A stretch of DNA of 64,000 nt, from NCBI RefSeq assembly GCF_007744075.1, contig NZ_CP036266.1:3023748-3087747 (forward strand), given 5' to 3'. The position numbers and the translations under genes are program-made. This DNA comes from Gimesia chilikensis. Lineage in GTDB: Bacteria > Planctomycetota > Planctomycetia > Planctomycetales > Planctomycetaceae. Positions 8,384 to 16,918 of the stretch are shown here, piece by piece (positions within the stretch are counted from its first letter, which is position 1; every line of letters starts with the position of its first letter). The notes beneath the pieces were generated by a model, which was not told the DNA's origin, ran no database searches, and worked only from the letters and a program-made list of their open reading frames with translations.

Positions 8384-9523
8384 ATGCGATCATCTTTATT
8401 GTGTTTCCTCTCTTGTCTGGGAGTGATTTTGGGATACAGCCTCACCGTGCACTCGGAAGAAGCCAGTTCCAGGCAACGGTCAGAACCCGAAAAAATTGAG
8501 TCATCCTGGGATGACCTGCTCCATGGTATTGAATCACCTGAGGAGTGGGCAGAACATAAACAAGAGCTACGAAAACGTTATCTGGAGTTGCTCCGAGATC
8601 AGTACAAACCAGAAAAGCCTGATCTGCAAATCCAGTTTCATGATACAGTCATTGTAGACGGTATCTATCGCCGACAGTTGATCAGCTACCAGGTAGAAAA
8701 AGATGAACGGGCGCATGCCTACCTGGGAGTCCCCCTCAATTTAAGAGGACCTGCCCCGGCCATCGTTGCCTTGCATGGCACTTATAAATACGGCAAGCAG
8801 CGTGCAGCAGGTTTGATCGAAAACCCCGACAAGGCTTACCTTGATCATCTCTGTCGACGTGGTTATGTGGTAATTGCTCCCGATCATTTTGTTGCAGGAC
8901 ACCGGATCCCGGAAGCGGGGCCATATGACACCAAAGCATTTCATGAGAAACATCCACAGTGGACCTCGGTTGGAAAGTTTACCTACGAACATTCCATCGC
9001 CATTGATGTGCTGCAGACTTTGCGGGAGGTTAATCCCGACAAGATCGGCGTGCTGGGGCACTCGCTGGGAGGCCATGGATCAATGTTTCTGGCTGCCTAT
9101 GATGAGCGAGTACAGGCAGCAGCTGGAAATTGCAGTGCCTCATTTTTCCGACAGAATGCGCGTGTCGAAGCCTGGGCGAGAGATCACTGGTATGTATATT
9201 TTAATCATATCCGCCCGGATCTTCTGGAAGGCAAATTGCCGCCGATTGATTTTCATGAAATCATGTCACTGATTGCACCGCGGGCATTTCTGGATCTCTC
9301 GGGACTCAATGATGGTGACCCTTTGACGCAGCGACAAAGAGTGCTGATGTTGATGAAGGTGATGGACGTCTATGAACTGGAGAAAGCACCTCAGAATTTT
9401 GCTTTTTTTGTTCATGGAAAAGGACATTCTGTGGCCCATGAATCACGTGCTCTAATGTATTCCTGGATGGATACACATCTCAAACCCGAATCTGAAACGA
9501 AGACAAAACTGGTCAAACCCTGA
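8384..9523 (+). CDS. Exported alpha/beta hydrolase (dienelactone hydrolase/acetyl-esterase-like)
   Basis: Serine hydrolase of about 379 aa. The ATG at 8384 is chosen because MRSSLLCFLSCLGVILG then reads as a signal peptide; an upstream ATG at 8351 would put 11 polar residues before it. The alpha/beta-hydrolase core begins at about residue 110 (APAIVALHGTYKYG, oxyanion region). The nucleophile elbow is GHSLGGHGS with Ser227; a late Asp (FLDLSGLNDGD) and His (VHGKGHSVAHES) complete the triad. The layout resembles planctomycete acetylxylan-esterase/dienelactone-hydrolase-like enzymes that release esters from polysaccharides or aromatics. The substrate is unknown. SixA follows 62 bp downstream. 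Confidence 0.85.
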   Translation: MRSSLLCFLSCLGVILGYSLTVHSEEASSRQRSEPEKIESSWDDLLHGIESPEEWAEHKQELRKRYLELLRDQYKPEKPDLQIQFHDTVIVDGIYRRQLISYQVEKDERAHAYLGVPLNLRGPAPAIVALHGTYKYGKQRAAGLIENPDKAYLDHLCRRGYVVIAPDHFVAGHRIPEAGPYDTKAFHEKHPQWTSVGKFTYEHSIAIDVLQTLREVNPDKIGVLGHSLGGHGSMFLAAYDERVQAAAGNCSASFFRQNARVEAWARDHWYVYFNHIRPDLLEGKLPPIDFHEIMSLIAPRAFLDLSGLNDGDPLTQRQRVLMLMKVMDVYELEKAPQNFAFFVHGKGHSVAHESRALMYSWMDTHLKPESETKTKLVKP

Positions 9524-9585
9524 CTTCTGCCTACGCAGAACTTCATCACAGCTCTGAGCATTCAACTAAGGTAGGAATAATATAG

Positions 9586-10062
9586 ATGGAACTGTTGATC
9601 ATCAGGCACGGAAAAGCTGAGCAGGCAGGCGTAGTACCAGGAGGAGATGCAGCCCGCCCCCTGACAGACCATGGCACTCACCAGTTTCGTAAGGTCGCTA
9701 AATGGATCGCCAAACATGATGCAGGTCCCGAGTTGATTTTACACAGCCCGCTTGTAAGGACGACTCAGACCGCTCAGATTCTGCAGGATGTTACGGAATT
9801 GAATGATGAAGCCTGCTATGCCCAACCCTGGTTGGGATTCGGTCTGAGCCTGGATTCGTTGATCTCTTTTGTGAGATCAACAGCCTTTGAACGAATCGCG
9901 ATTGTAGCTCACATGCCCGACGTGGCCCGTTGCACTTCCGATCTGATTGGAGGGGGGGCAATCACTTTTAAACCTGGAAATGCAGCCTGCATTCAATTTG
10001 ACTCCCTGATTGGTATCGGTCAGGGGAGCCTTAAATGGCACCTCAGTGCCCCATTGTTCTGA
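9586..10062 (+). CDS. sixA: Phosphohistidine phosphatase SixA
   Basis: Short histidine phosphatase of 158 aa, the size of E. coli SixA. The N-terminal RHG motif carries the phospho-accepting histidine (LLIIRHGKAE, His8), and the second catalytic histidine lies in IVAHMPD. SixA dephosphorylates histidine phosphotransfer domains or the nitrogen PTS protein NPr; no phosphorelay gene lies nearby. An AAGGTAGGA element sits upstream of the ATG. It is convergent with the HAD gene 41 bp away. Confidence 0.85.
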   Translation: MELLIIRHGKAEQAGVVPGGDAARPLTDHGTHQFRKVAKWIAKHDAGPELILHSPLVRTTQTAQILQDVTELNDEACYAQPWLGFGLSLDSLISFVRSTAFERIAIVAHMPDVARCTSDLIGGGAITFKPGNAACIQFDSLIGIGQGSLKWHLSAPLF

Positions 10063-10103
10063 AATCTCAGTTCAAATGGGATTACTCAGTAGATGAGGCA
10101 TTT

Positions 10104-10775
10104 TTAGCCTCGATTTTCTGCCAGGAGTGAGAGAATTCGCTCATCCGTCAACCGCTCAGCGACAAACTTTGCTGAACTGAAATCTCCGTAATTGCTGAAC
10201 TCATGCGGAATCGAAACCACATAAGCTCCTGCTGCCACGCCAGAGCGGGTGCCGGTTTCACTGTCTTCCAGAACCAGCATATTTTTCGGACTGACTCCCA
10301 TTTTTTCAGCAGCGGTCAGATAAATTTCCGGATGTGGTTTGCCGTGAGTGACATCCTCAGCAGTCAGGCTGATCGGGAAACGATGAATAATGTCAAACCG
10401 GGACAACAGAGATTCCAGGTAAGGACGAGGTGAAGATGTAGCAACTCCCTTGGGGATATCCAGTTCTTCCAGGAAATCCAGCAGTTCAAACAAACCCTCC
10501 ATGGGTTTCAGATGCTGATCCAGCAGGGAACGGAAAATTTCCTGGCTTTCTTCCCAGAGTTCCAGAGGATCTTCCGGTTTATCCAGGAACTGAGTGAGGT
10601 GTTCAAACCCCTCATGAGCACGTCGGCCCATCATTCCTCTCAGAATATCGGGGGTCATTTTTTTCCCGCGTCGTTGCAACAGGGCATCGCCTGAGAGGAA
10701 AAACACGTGTTCTGTATTAAACATGATGCCATCCAGGTCGAAGGCAACCGCCTGAATGGGAGGGAGTTGAGACAT
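10104..10775 (-). CDS. HAD-superfamily hydrolase, phosphoglycolate phosphatase/beta-PGM-like
   Basis: HAD subfamily I hydrolase of 223 aa with a cap domain. Motif I FDLDGIMFNTE (nucleophile Asp13, acid Asp15), motif II VATSSPR, motif III Lys in THGKPHPEIY and motif IV LEDSETG are all present. The closest named relatives by pattern are beta-phosphoglucomutases and phosphoglycolate phosphatases. Its place just downstream of the glycolate oxidase operon, on the same strand, makes 2-phosphoglycolate a tempting substrate, but an intrinsic terminator at 10800-10835 separates the two and the family is promiscuous. Confidence 0.85.
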   Translation of the reverse strand: MSQLPPIQAVAFDLDGIMFNTEHVFFLSGDALLQRRGKKMTPDILRGMMGRRAHEGFEHLTQFLDKPEDPLELWEESQEIFRSLLDQHLKPMEGLFELLDFLEELDIPKGVATSSPRPYLESLLSRFDIIHRFPISLTAEDVTHGKPHPEIYLTAAEKMGVSPKNMLVLEDSETGTRSGVAAGAYVVSIPHEFSNYGDFSSAKFVAERLTDERILSLLAENRG

Positions 10776-10799
10776 AAAATCACTCTTTGGTTATTTATT

Positions 10800-10835
10800 A
10801 AAAACAAGCTATCCGTTGAGCGTAGGATAGTTGTT
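10800..10835 (-). terminator. Intrinsic terminator of the glycolate oxidase operon
   Basis: Read on the reverse strand, AACAA-CTATCC pairs with GGATAG-(C)-TTGTT around a 10-nt loop, one base bulged, and is followed directly by further T residues (complement of the A-run at 10800-10804). It begins 26 nt after the glcF stop codon. Stem, loop and U-tract together match a Rho-independent terminator. Confidence 0.75.
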
Positions 10836-10861
10836 CAAACGCAGTGGTTCAACTTGACCGG

Positions 10862-12223
10862 CTAAAATACCGGTTTTTGCTTTCGATAACTCAGATCGAG
10901 CAGCTCCATAGGATGCAAGACGTGTAGAGGCTTTCTTGCCTGACGTATCTGCGAATCAATCTGGAGTGTGCAGCCGACGTTCCCACTGATGACCACTTCA
11001 GCCCCCGTATCCAGAATATTATTCAGCTTACGTTTGCCTAACTGATCTGCCATCTCAGGCTGTGTCAGATTATAGCTGCCTGCTGCACCACAGCAGATGG
11101 TGGATTCATTCAAGGGGATCAGGGTCAGTCCGGGGATCAATTCCAGCAGTTTGCGTGGCTGATTTTGAACTTTCTGTGCATGCACCAGATGGCAGGCGTC
11201 GTGATAAGTTGCCTTGAGGGTGATCTCTCCTTCGGGGGCGATCGGTCCCAGTTCAAACAGGAATTCCGAAACATCCTTAAACTTGCCTGCGAACTGTTTC
11301 AGTCGTGCTGTCTGTTCCGCAGTGGGCCCCGAAATTTCCTCCGCGATATGCCCATAATCTTTGAGCATGGCTCCACAGCCTGCGACATTGACAATAATGG
11401 CATCCAGACCTTCTTGATCGAAGGCTGCCAGATTCTGGAGAGCAAATTTGAGAGCCTCGTCGTCTGAACCGCTGTGGTAATGAATGGCGCCACAGCAGAC
11501 CTGGCTGCGGGGGATGATAACCTCGCAGCCATTGGCTTGCAGAACGCGTGCTGTGGCGCGATTGACATGGCTGTACATTGCTTCTGAAACACAACCCGTA
11601 AACAGGGCCACGCGAGCTCTTTGGGTTCCCTGTGCCGGTAAGACTTCCGGTAAGGCTGGTTCTACAGGCTTGAGACGTGGTAGCAGATTGTGCATCCGTT
11701 TCAGTTTCTGTGGCAGCAACTGTGGAATACCGAGGATGTCAACCAGCTTATCGAGCTTTAAGAACTGCATCACCCGGGCCGGCATCAGCGAGAGGCGAAT
11801 CCGGTTGGGATAGGGGAATAACCGGTACAGGATCCAGCGATGAAACCAGTCATTCTTCGCTCCCCTGCCCTCTTTGGCGTCCAGATGCTGCATGTCTACC
11901 CGGAACGGTTCAATTAATCTGCCATATTGAACTCCGGAAGGACACGCCGTTTCACAACTACGACAATCCAGGCAGAGATCCAGGTGGCCTCGAACAGATT
12001 CCGAGAGTTCAACGCGTTGATCAACGACCGCACGCATCAGATAAATTCGCCCTCGGGGGCTGTCATTTTCATTCCCTGTTTCCAGATAGGTCGGGCAGGC
12101 AGCCGTGCATAAGCCGCAATGAATGCAGTCCAGAAACTTCTCATAGGGAATCTCAGATCCCGGTATTTCTGCAGGATCTTTGTCTGCCGTGGTTGTTTGA
12201 GAAAAGGCACTTCCGGGTTTCAT
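10862..12223 (-). CDS. glcF: Glycolate oxidase iron-sulfur subunit GlcF
   Basis: Electron-transfer subunit of glycolate (or lactate-type) dehydrogenase, 453 aa. Two [4Fe-4S] ferredoxin motifs lie near the N-terminus: Cys33-x2-Cys36-x2-Cys39-x3-Cys43 (CIHCGLCTAACPTY) and Cys84-x2-Cys87-x2-Cys90-x3-Cys94 (CLDCRSCETACPSG). Two CCG (heterodisulfide-reductase-type) domains follow, with VCCGAIHYHSG and CCGAAGSYNL. It is the last gene of glcD-glcE-glcF, 56 bp after glcE, and passes electrons from the FAD subunits towards the quinone pool. The order and lengths match the E. coli glc enzyme. Confidence 0.93.
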   Translation of the reverse strand: MKPGSAFSQTTTADKDPAEIPGSEIPYEKFLDCIHCGLCTAACPTYLETGNENDSPRGRIYLMRAVVDQRVELSESVRGHLDLCLDCRSCETACPSGVQYGRLIEPFRVDMQHLDAKEGRGAKNDWFHRWILYRLFPYPNRIRLSLMPARVMQFLKLDKLVDILGIPQLLPQKLKRMHNLLPRLKPVEPALPEVLPAQGTQRARVALFTGCVSEAMYSHVNRATARVLQANGCEVIIPRSQVCCGAIHYHSGSDDEALKFALQNLAAFDQEGLDAIIVNVAGCGAMLKDYGHIAEEISGPTAEQTARLKQFAGKFKDVSEFLFELGPIAPEGEITLKATYHDACHLVHAQKVQNQPRKLLELIPGLTLIPLNESTICCGAAGSYNLTQPEMADQLGKRKLNNILDTGAEVVISGNVGCTLQIDSQIRQARKPLHVLHPMELLDLSYRKQKPVF

Positions 12224-12279
12224 GGGATAACTCTTCTGGGGTGAAGCTTACTGATTATGATTGTTTCAGAACTTGTGAA

Positions 12280-13530
12280 TCAGGATTTCACCAGCTCTGT
12301 AAATCGTCGTGTGTTCAATAACTGTAGAGGATCTAAGGCCTGTTTCAACTGCTGCATGAGTTCCCAGCCAGCAGGAGGCGAACAAAACAGTGGCAGCGAT
12401 TCAGCCCAGTCAGATTCACACTGGTAAATGGTCAGGTAGCCGGTTCCTGGATCAATTACAGATTGCAGTTGCTCGAGAATCTGATTCACGTTTTCCAGTG
12501 AACTGGCAGAATCGGGTAAATGTCCGAATACGATTCCATCTGCTGCATGTGCCTGGGCTGCGATATTTAGACTGGTGGCAGTTTCGATGAATGACATCAT
12601 TTGTGATGGTAAGACAACGGCTTTCAGCGTCACCGGATCATCTGATGACGTTTGATACTCAGTCAAAGCGTTATATAACTGAGAGGCCTGCGCTTCTTCA
12701 ATAATCTGAGCATCGAGAGAGGAAATGGCACGCCATTCATCAATAATCTGCTGCGCCTGCCACTTTACAACATTTTCCGGACCTTCATAGCAGATGCAAA
12801 CGGCATGATTATCATTGGGAAGTTCAATCCTTGATTCGGCAGTAATTTGTCGGGCCGCTTTACTGTTGCAGTATTCGATAGCAGTTGGCCGGGTTCCCGA
12901 TGTCACAATCGCTTCCAGTGCCTGATCAACACTCTGGCAGGAATCGAAGTCAAACCAGACCAGTTGCATGCACTCTGGTCTGGGGCGCAAATTCAGAGAG
13001 ACCTGGCTGATAACTGACAATGTTCCCAGAGAGCCGATGAGCATTTTACCAAGGTCATAACCGGCGACATTTTTGACAACTCGACCCCCGGATTTGAACA
13101 GATTCCCTACTCCATCGACTGCTGATATACCAATCACGTAATCACGAATCGTACCATAGGAAAAGCGCCGTGGTCCTGAAGTATTGGTGGCGATCACTCC
13201 TCCGATGGTAGCCCGGTTAGACTGAGGTACGTCGATCGGCAGACGCTGTCCTTCGGCTGAGATGATTTCATTTAACTGGTCCAGTCTCATTCCAGCTTCG
13301 ACAGTGATAGTCATGTCGCGGACCGGATAATCAACGACTCGATTCAATTGAGAGGTACAGATCAAAGGACCTGAATGACTGTCGGGGCAGCAGACAGACA
13401 GCGAGGTGCGGCCTCCCACTGGGAAAGTCTGTTTGCGGGCAGATGTTGCATTGTCACTCAGGAATCGACTCAATTCAGACTGGGATGTCGGAACAAAATC
13501 TTCCGGAGTACCGGAATGTGTGAGTGTCAT
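12280..13530 (-). CDS. glcE: Glycolate oxidase FAD-binding subunit GlcE
   Basis: Second, shorter flavoprotein subunit of glycolate dehydrogenase. An FAD-binding (PCMH-type) domain is visible: FVPTSQSELSRFLSDN at the N-terminus, then MTITVEAGMRLDQLNEIIS and the glycine-rich RATIGGVIATNTSGPRRFSYG, followed by GRVVKNVAGYDLGKMLIGS. I chose the ATG at 13530: homology to GlcE starts a few residues later and GAAAG lies about 7 nt upstream. The frame is open to 13749 and alternative ATGs exist at 13584 and 13662; those would add up to 44 residues and overlap or abut glcD, with no clear ribosome site. With 13530 the gap after glcD is 70 bp. Confidence 0.9.
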   Translation of the reverse strand: MTLTHSGTPEDFVPTSQSELSRFLSDNATSARKQTFPVGGRTSLSVCCPDSHSGPLICTSQLNRVVDYPVRDMTITVEAGMRLDQLNEIISAEGQRLPIDVPQSNRATIGGVIATNTSGPRRFSYGTIRDYVIGISAVDGVGNLFKSGGRVVKNVAGYDLGKMLIGSLGTLSVISQVSLNLRPRPECMQLVWFDFDSCQSVDQALEAIVTSGTRPTAIEYCNSKAARQITAESRIELPNDNHAVCICYEGPENVVKWQAQQIIDEWRAISSLDAQIIEEAQASQLYNALTEYQTSSDDPVTLKAVVLPSQMMSFIETATSLNIAAQAHAADGIVFGHLPDSASSLENVNQILEQLQSVIDPGTGYLTIYQCESDWAESLPLFCSPPAGWELMQQLKQALDPLQLLNTRRFTELVKS

Positions 13531-13600
13531 AAATGGTCTTTCAATCTGTTGTGAGCAAAAAAGCAGCATGTCCTGCTGGGACATCAACAGTAGTTGTAGA

Positions 13601-15127
13601 TCAGTGTGGAGCCCGTCGGCCAGGGTGTGATAAACTGACAGCTGCCTGCGATTTTTCTCCATGGGGAGGAAGTACCTTGTCGCGACTGCAGATCTGACGG
13701 GGATTGAAAATATTACGAACCTTCTCCATCTGGGAGAGATCCGTTTCATTGAAGATCCGACTCATAAAATTGATTTTCTCCACACCAATACCATGCTCGC
13801 CGGTCACACTGCCTCCCAATTCCAGACACTTGGAGAGAATCTCTTCACTGGCTTCCATTACCTGTTGAATCTGATCCTGATCGCGTTCATCAAACAGCAG
13901 AATCGGGTGTACGTTTCCGTCACCAGCATGAAAGACGTTCACAATTCTCATGCCATATTTCTGACTAGTGGCTTCAATAAATTCCAGGATTTCCGGTAAG
14001 CGGGTTCGGGGGACGACACCATCCTGAGTGCAGTAACTGGGACTGAGTCGACCAATGGCTCCAAATGCCTGCTTGCGGCTTTTCCAGATCAAAAGCCGTT
14101 CCTCTGGAGTGTCTGCCCGCTGAATTTCCCGTACGTTATGTGCATTACAGATCTCGACAATCCGTCGTGCTTCCTCATCTAAGGCGATTTCCAGTCCGTC
14201 GACTTCGATCAGCAGAACTGCGCCCGCATCGAGGGGGAAACCAAAGTGAAAGGCTTCTTCAATCGCTTGTATGATGCCTTGATCCATCATTTCCAAAGCA
14301 GAGGGAATGATACCCGCTGCTATGATTTCCGAGATCGCCCGGGTCGCATCAGAGATGGTCTGGAACACCGCCAACATAGTGCGATGTGCCTCTGGATCGC
14401 GTGTCAGACGTACAATCGCTTTCGTGCAGATGCCGAAAGTTCCTTCATTTCCGACATAGACTCCATGCAGATCGTAGCCTGGCGTTTCTGCTGTCGGGCC
14501 CCCCAGATTGATTACTGATCCATCGGGGAGAACTGCTTCAAGTCCGAGTACGTGATTCGTCGTGACTCCATATTTAAGCGTATGCGGTCCACCAGAATTA
14601 GTCGCGATGTTTCCGCCGATGGTGCAAGATCCCTGACTGGATGGGTCCGGCGCGTAGTGGTAACCGGTGCCTTTCAAGGCATTGGTCAGATGCAGGTTCA
14701 CCATCCCTGGTTCAACGATTGCGTAACGATCGCGTAGATTGATTTCAAGAATCTGTTTCATACGCGTCAGGACAATCATGACTCCCCCGCCGATAGGCAG
14801 GCAGCCCCCCGAGAGGCTGGTTCCCGCTCCTCGAGCCAGAAAGGGAACGTTAAACTGATTGCAGATTTTGACAATTGATGAGATCTGTTCTGTAGACGTT
14901 GGAAAAACGACGATGTCGGGGGCCGATTTGTCAACGATATAGCCGTCACATTCATAGACAAGTAGTTCATCTGCATCGTAGAGCAGACTGTTTTTCCCTA
15001 CGATTTGTGTCAGCTGTTGAATCAGTGAGGAAAACGGGCCGCTACCACGCTCCAGTTGTTCCAACACGGGAGCGACAAGATGCGAGGTCTGGTTGTCTGG
15101 GTCAACCATTGTGGGGGCTGCTTTCAA
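13601..15127 (-). CDS. glcD: Glycolate oxidase FAD-linked subunit GlcD
   Basis: Catalytic FAD-linked oxidase of 508 aa that converts glycolate to glyoxylate. FAD_binding_4 domain at about residues 70-210 (VVFPTSTEQISSIVKIC, FLARGAGTSLSGG, then PSSQGSCTIGGNIATNSGG) and a C-terminal FAD-oxidase_C domain with VFHAGDGNVHP and the closing SVTGEHGIGVEK metal/substrate region. D-lactate dehydrogenases share this architecture, but the adjacent glcE and glcF make glycolate oxidase the best call. First gene of the operon; 158 bp of upstream spacer holds its promoter. Confidence 0.93.
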   Translation of the reverse strand: MKAAPTMVDPDNQTSHLVAPVLEQLERGSGPFSSLIQQLTQIVGKNSLLYDADELLVYECDGYIVDKSAPDIVVFPTSTEQISSIVKICNQFNVPFLARGAGTSLSGGCLPIGGGVMIVLTRMKQILEINLRDRYAIVEPGMVNLHLTNALKGTGYHYAPDPSSQGSCTIGGNIATNSGGPHTLKYGVTTNHVLGLEAVLPDGSVINLGGPTAETPGYDLHGVYVGNEGTFGICTKAIVRLTRDPEAHRTMLAVFQTISDATRAISEIIAAGIIPSALEMMDQGIIQAIEEAFHFGFPLDAGAVLLIEVDGLEIALDEEARRIVEICNAHNVREIQRADTPEERLLIWKSRKQAFGAIGRLSPSYCTQDGVVPRTRLPEILEFIEATSQKYGMRIVNVFHAGDGNVHPILLFDERDQDQIQQVMEASEEILSKCLELGGSVTGEHGIGVEKINFMSRIFNETDLSQMEKVRNIFNPRQICSRDKVLPPHGEKSQAAVSLSHPGRRAPH

Positions 15128-15285
15128 TGAATGATGAAAGGAAAATGCAAAATTCTATAACTGGTTATTGTAAAACAAAATAAGGTTAAGATTCAATTCC
15201 GGGAAACCTGCCAATTGGTCCCCAATTTTGGAAAGAAGAGTGTTCTTCCAGCTGGGCAAATTACTAATAGAGTAACTCAATGAGG

Positions 15286-16782
15286 TTATTTTGAATTCAC
15301 CCAGATTGGGCTCGACCATGCCATTTCCCCGTTGGATTGAATAACGCGTACATAGTACCAGTCAGCTTGGTTTCCGTCACCCGCGTCCGTGAATTCAAAG
15401 TCTGTTTCCCATTGATTCTGAAAAACAACCCGGTGCAGCATCGCTGATTCCCAGGGGAATGGACGTGTAAACAACATTTCATTACTTACGGCTAACTCAC
15501 CTAGAGTCTGTGTTAGCTGGCAATCACTGGGTTGGGTGCATTTAATGCTGACTTGAGTCTGTTCATTTCCCTGAATTCGCAGCACAATCGCTTTCTGAGA
15601 CCAGTCGTCAACCTGTTGTTTCAATGCTGTAAAAGACTGGACAATCAGTCGATTTGATGAAACATCCAGGATTTGATCTCGACGGAATTCATCGAAAGGC
15701 CCCGGTGTGAAACAGGGTTGAAACTGCTGAATCTCACCTCCCTCCACATGTATGGCAAAATTCCAGTCTGCTGTCCCTCCCCAACCCAGGGCGGGCCACG
15801 GTCCCCAGCCGTATTCGAAGCGGAGTACAACCGGATGATTCCAGGACCGGTTATCAGGAATGTTGTCGACTGGAAAATCACGATGTATCACACGGCCGTT
15901 TTTCAGGACTTCGACCCGGTCGATTTCATCCCAGCCTCGCACGTGAACTTTGATACGGCGATCAGGGGTGAATGAGAGCTCCTGTCCCATCATCTGGTCA
16001 TTCAGGAAGAAATCGAGTTCAATGCGGTCACCAGTTACCGCATACGTGCGACGATTGCGGATCGCGTCAAACAAGGCTTCTCGAGACAGTTCAGTGGCTT
16101 TGATGGCTGCCAGACCCTCGCGATATCCACCGGGATGTCCGAGGTGATCATCGGTACTGGCAATGACCCCCAGTCGGTATCCCTGATTGAGATAGTACTG
16201 CAGCGTGTGCTTTGTCCAGCGTCCCCCCTCTGTATGTCTTTTATACGGAAAAGGAGCCCGATCATGTTCAGCGCAACCCCATTCTGAATGAATTTCCAGG
16301 ACAGGTGACACTTCGGGGGCCAGTTTCGTCGCGTCAAAACCACGGTGCCCCAGTCGATTAGCAGGGTGATGCGGGATCAGCAGACAACCCCGGTTTCGTG
16401 CAAATTCCTGAAGTTCAGCCAGATCTTCGATCAGTTCATAATCTCCTCTGAGATCCGGATAGAGAATGTGATAGTCCCCCTCCTGAGTGCCATGTCGCTC
16501 ATAGCCTAGAATCGTGACAAACTCCCCCGGTCTGTCGAATTGTCTGGCAAGCTCAACCACTTCCGGCCAGCGGGAGCGGGCTATATGAAATCCATTCTTC
16601 CATTTGTGGGATATTTTGCCATCGTATTCCACAATATCAGGCCAGTAGGAATGGGGAGTGAAAGCGTAGAAATCGAGATGGTTCCGGGCGATTTCAAAGG
16701 AGCGATCCAGAGAGCCCTGGGCATAGCCCACATGGTTGTGGTTATGCAGGTCTCCGAAATAAGTCTGGTATTCTGTGGTCAT
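15286..16782 (-). CDS. PHP-like metal-dependent hydrolase (DUF3604-type)
   Basis: Protein of 498 aa whose N-terminal half reads as a PHP-type metal-binding domain: FGDLHNHNHVGY (His13, His15, His17), YAFTPHSYWPD, LLIPHHPANR, EIHSEWG and ASTDDHLGHPGGYREG are spaced as in DUF3604/PHP phosphoesterase-like proteins. The C-terminal half is beta-rich, with DRIELDFFLNDQMMGQEL and a conserved WSSPIWVN end typical of the DUF3604 group. No signal peptide is seen, so it is probably cytoplasmic, unlike many exported homologues. The substrate is unknown. It lies between the glycolate operon and the oxidoreductase gene, on the same strand as both. Confidence 0.75.
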   Translation of the reverse strand: MTTEYQTYFGDLHNHNHVGYAQGSLDRSFEIARNHLDFYAFTPHSYWPDIVEYDGKISHKWKNGFHIARSRWPEVVELARQFDRPGEFVTILGYERHGTQEGDYHILYPDLRGDYELIEDLAELQEFARNRGCLLIPHHPANRLGHRGFDATKLAPEVSPVLEIHSEWGCAEHDRAPFPYKRHTEGGRWTKHTLQYYLNQGYRLGVIASTDDHLGHPGGYREGLAAIKATELSREALFDAIRNRRTYAVTGDRIELDFFLNDQMMGQELSFTPDRRIKVHVRGWDEIDRVEVLKNGRVIHRDFPVDNIPDNRSWNHPVVLRFEYGWGPWPALGWGGTADWNFAIHVEGGEIQQFQPCFTPGPFDEFRRDQILDVSSNRLIVQSFTALKQQVDDWSQKAIVLRIQGNEQTQVSIKCTQPSDCQLTQTLGELAVSNEMLFTRPFPWESAMLHRVVFQNQWETDFEFTDAGDGNQADWYYVRVIQSNGEMAWSSPIWVNSK

Positions 16783-16918
16783 GGATTTGGCGCTTGTGCA
16801 TTGCTTTGTTTGAAGAAATCAAAATCTCTCACTTCAGAGTATCTTGCAGCGGAGCGTTCTACAAATGGCATTTACCGATTCTAATCTAAATACAGACTTA
16901 ATCGTGTAAAACAGAGCT

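Noticed and set aside
10095-10111. GAGGC-7 nt-GCCTC hairpin between sixA and the HAD gene
   Set aside because: Only 5 bp, overlaps the HAD stop codon, weak T-run; not a convincing terminator.
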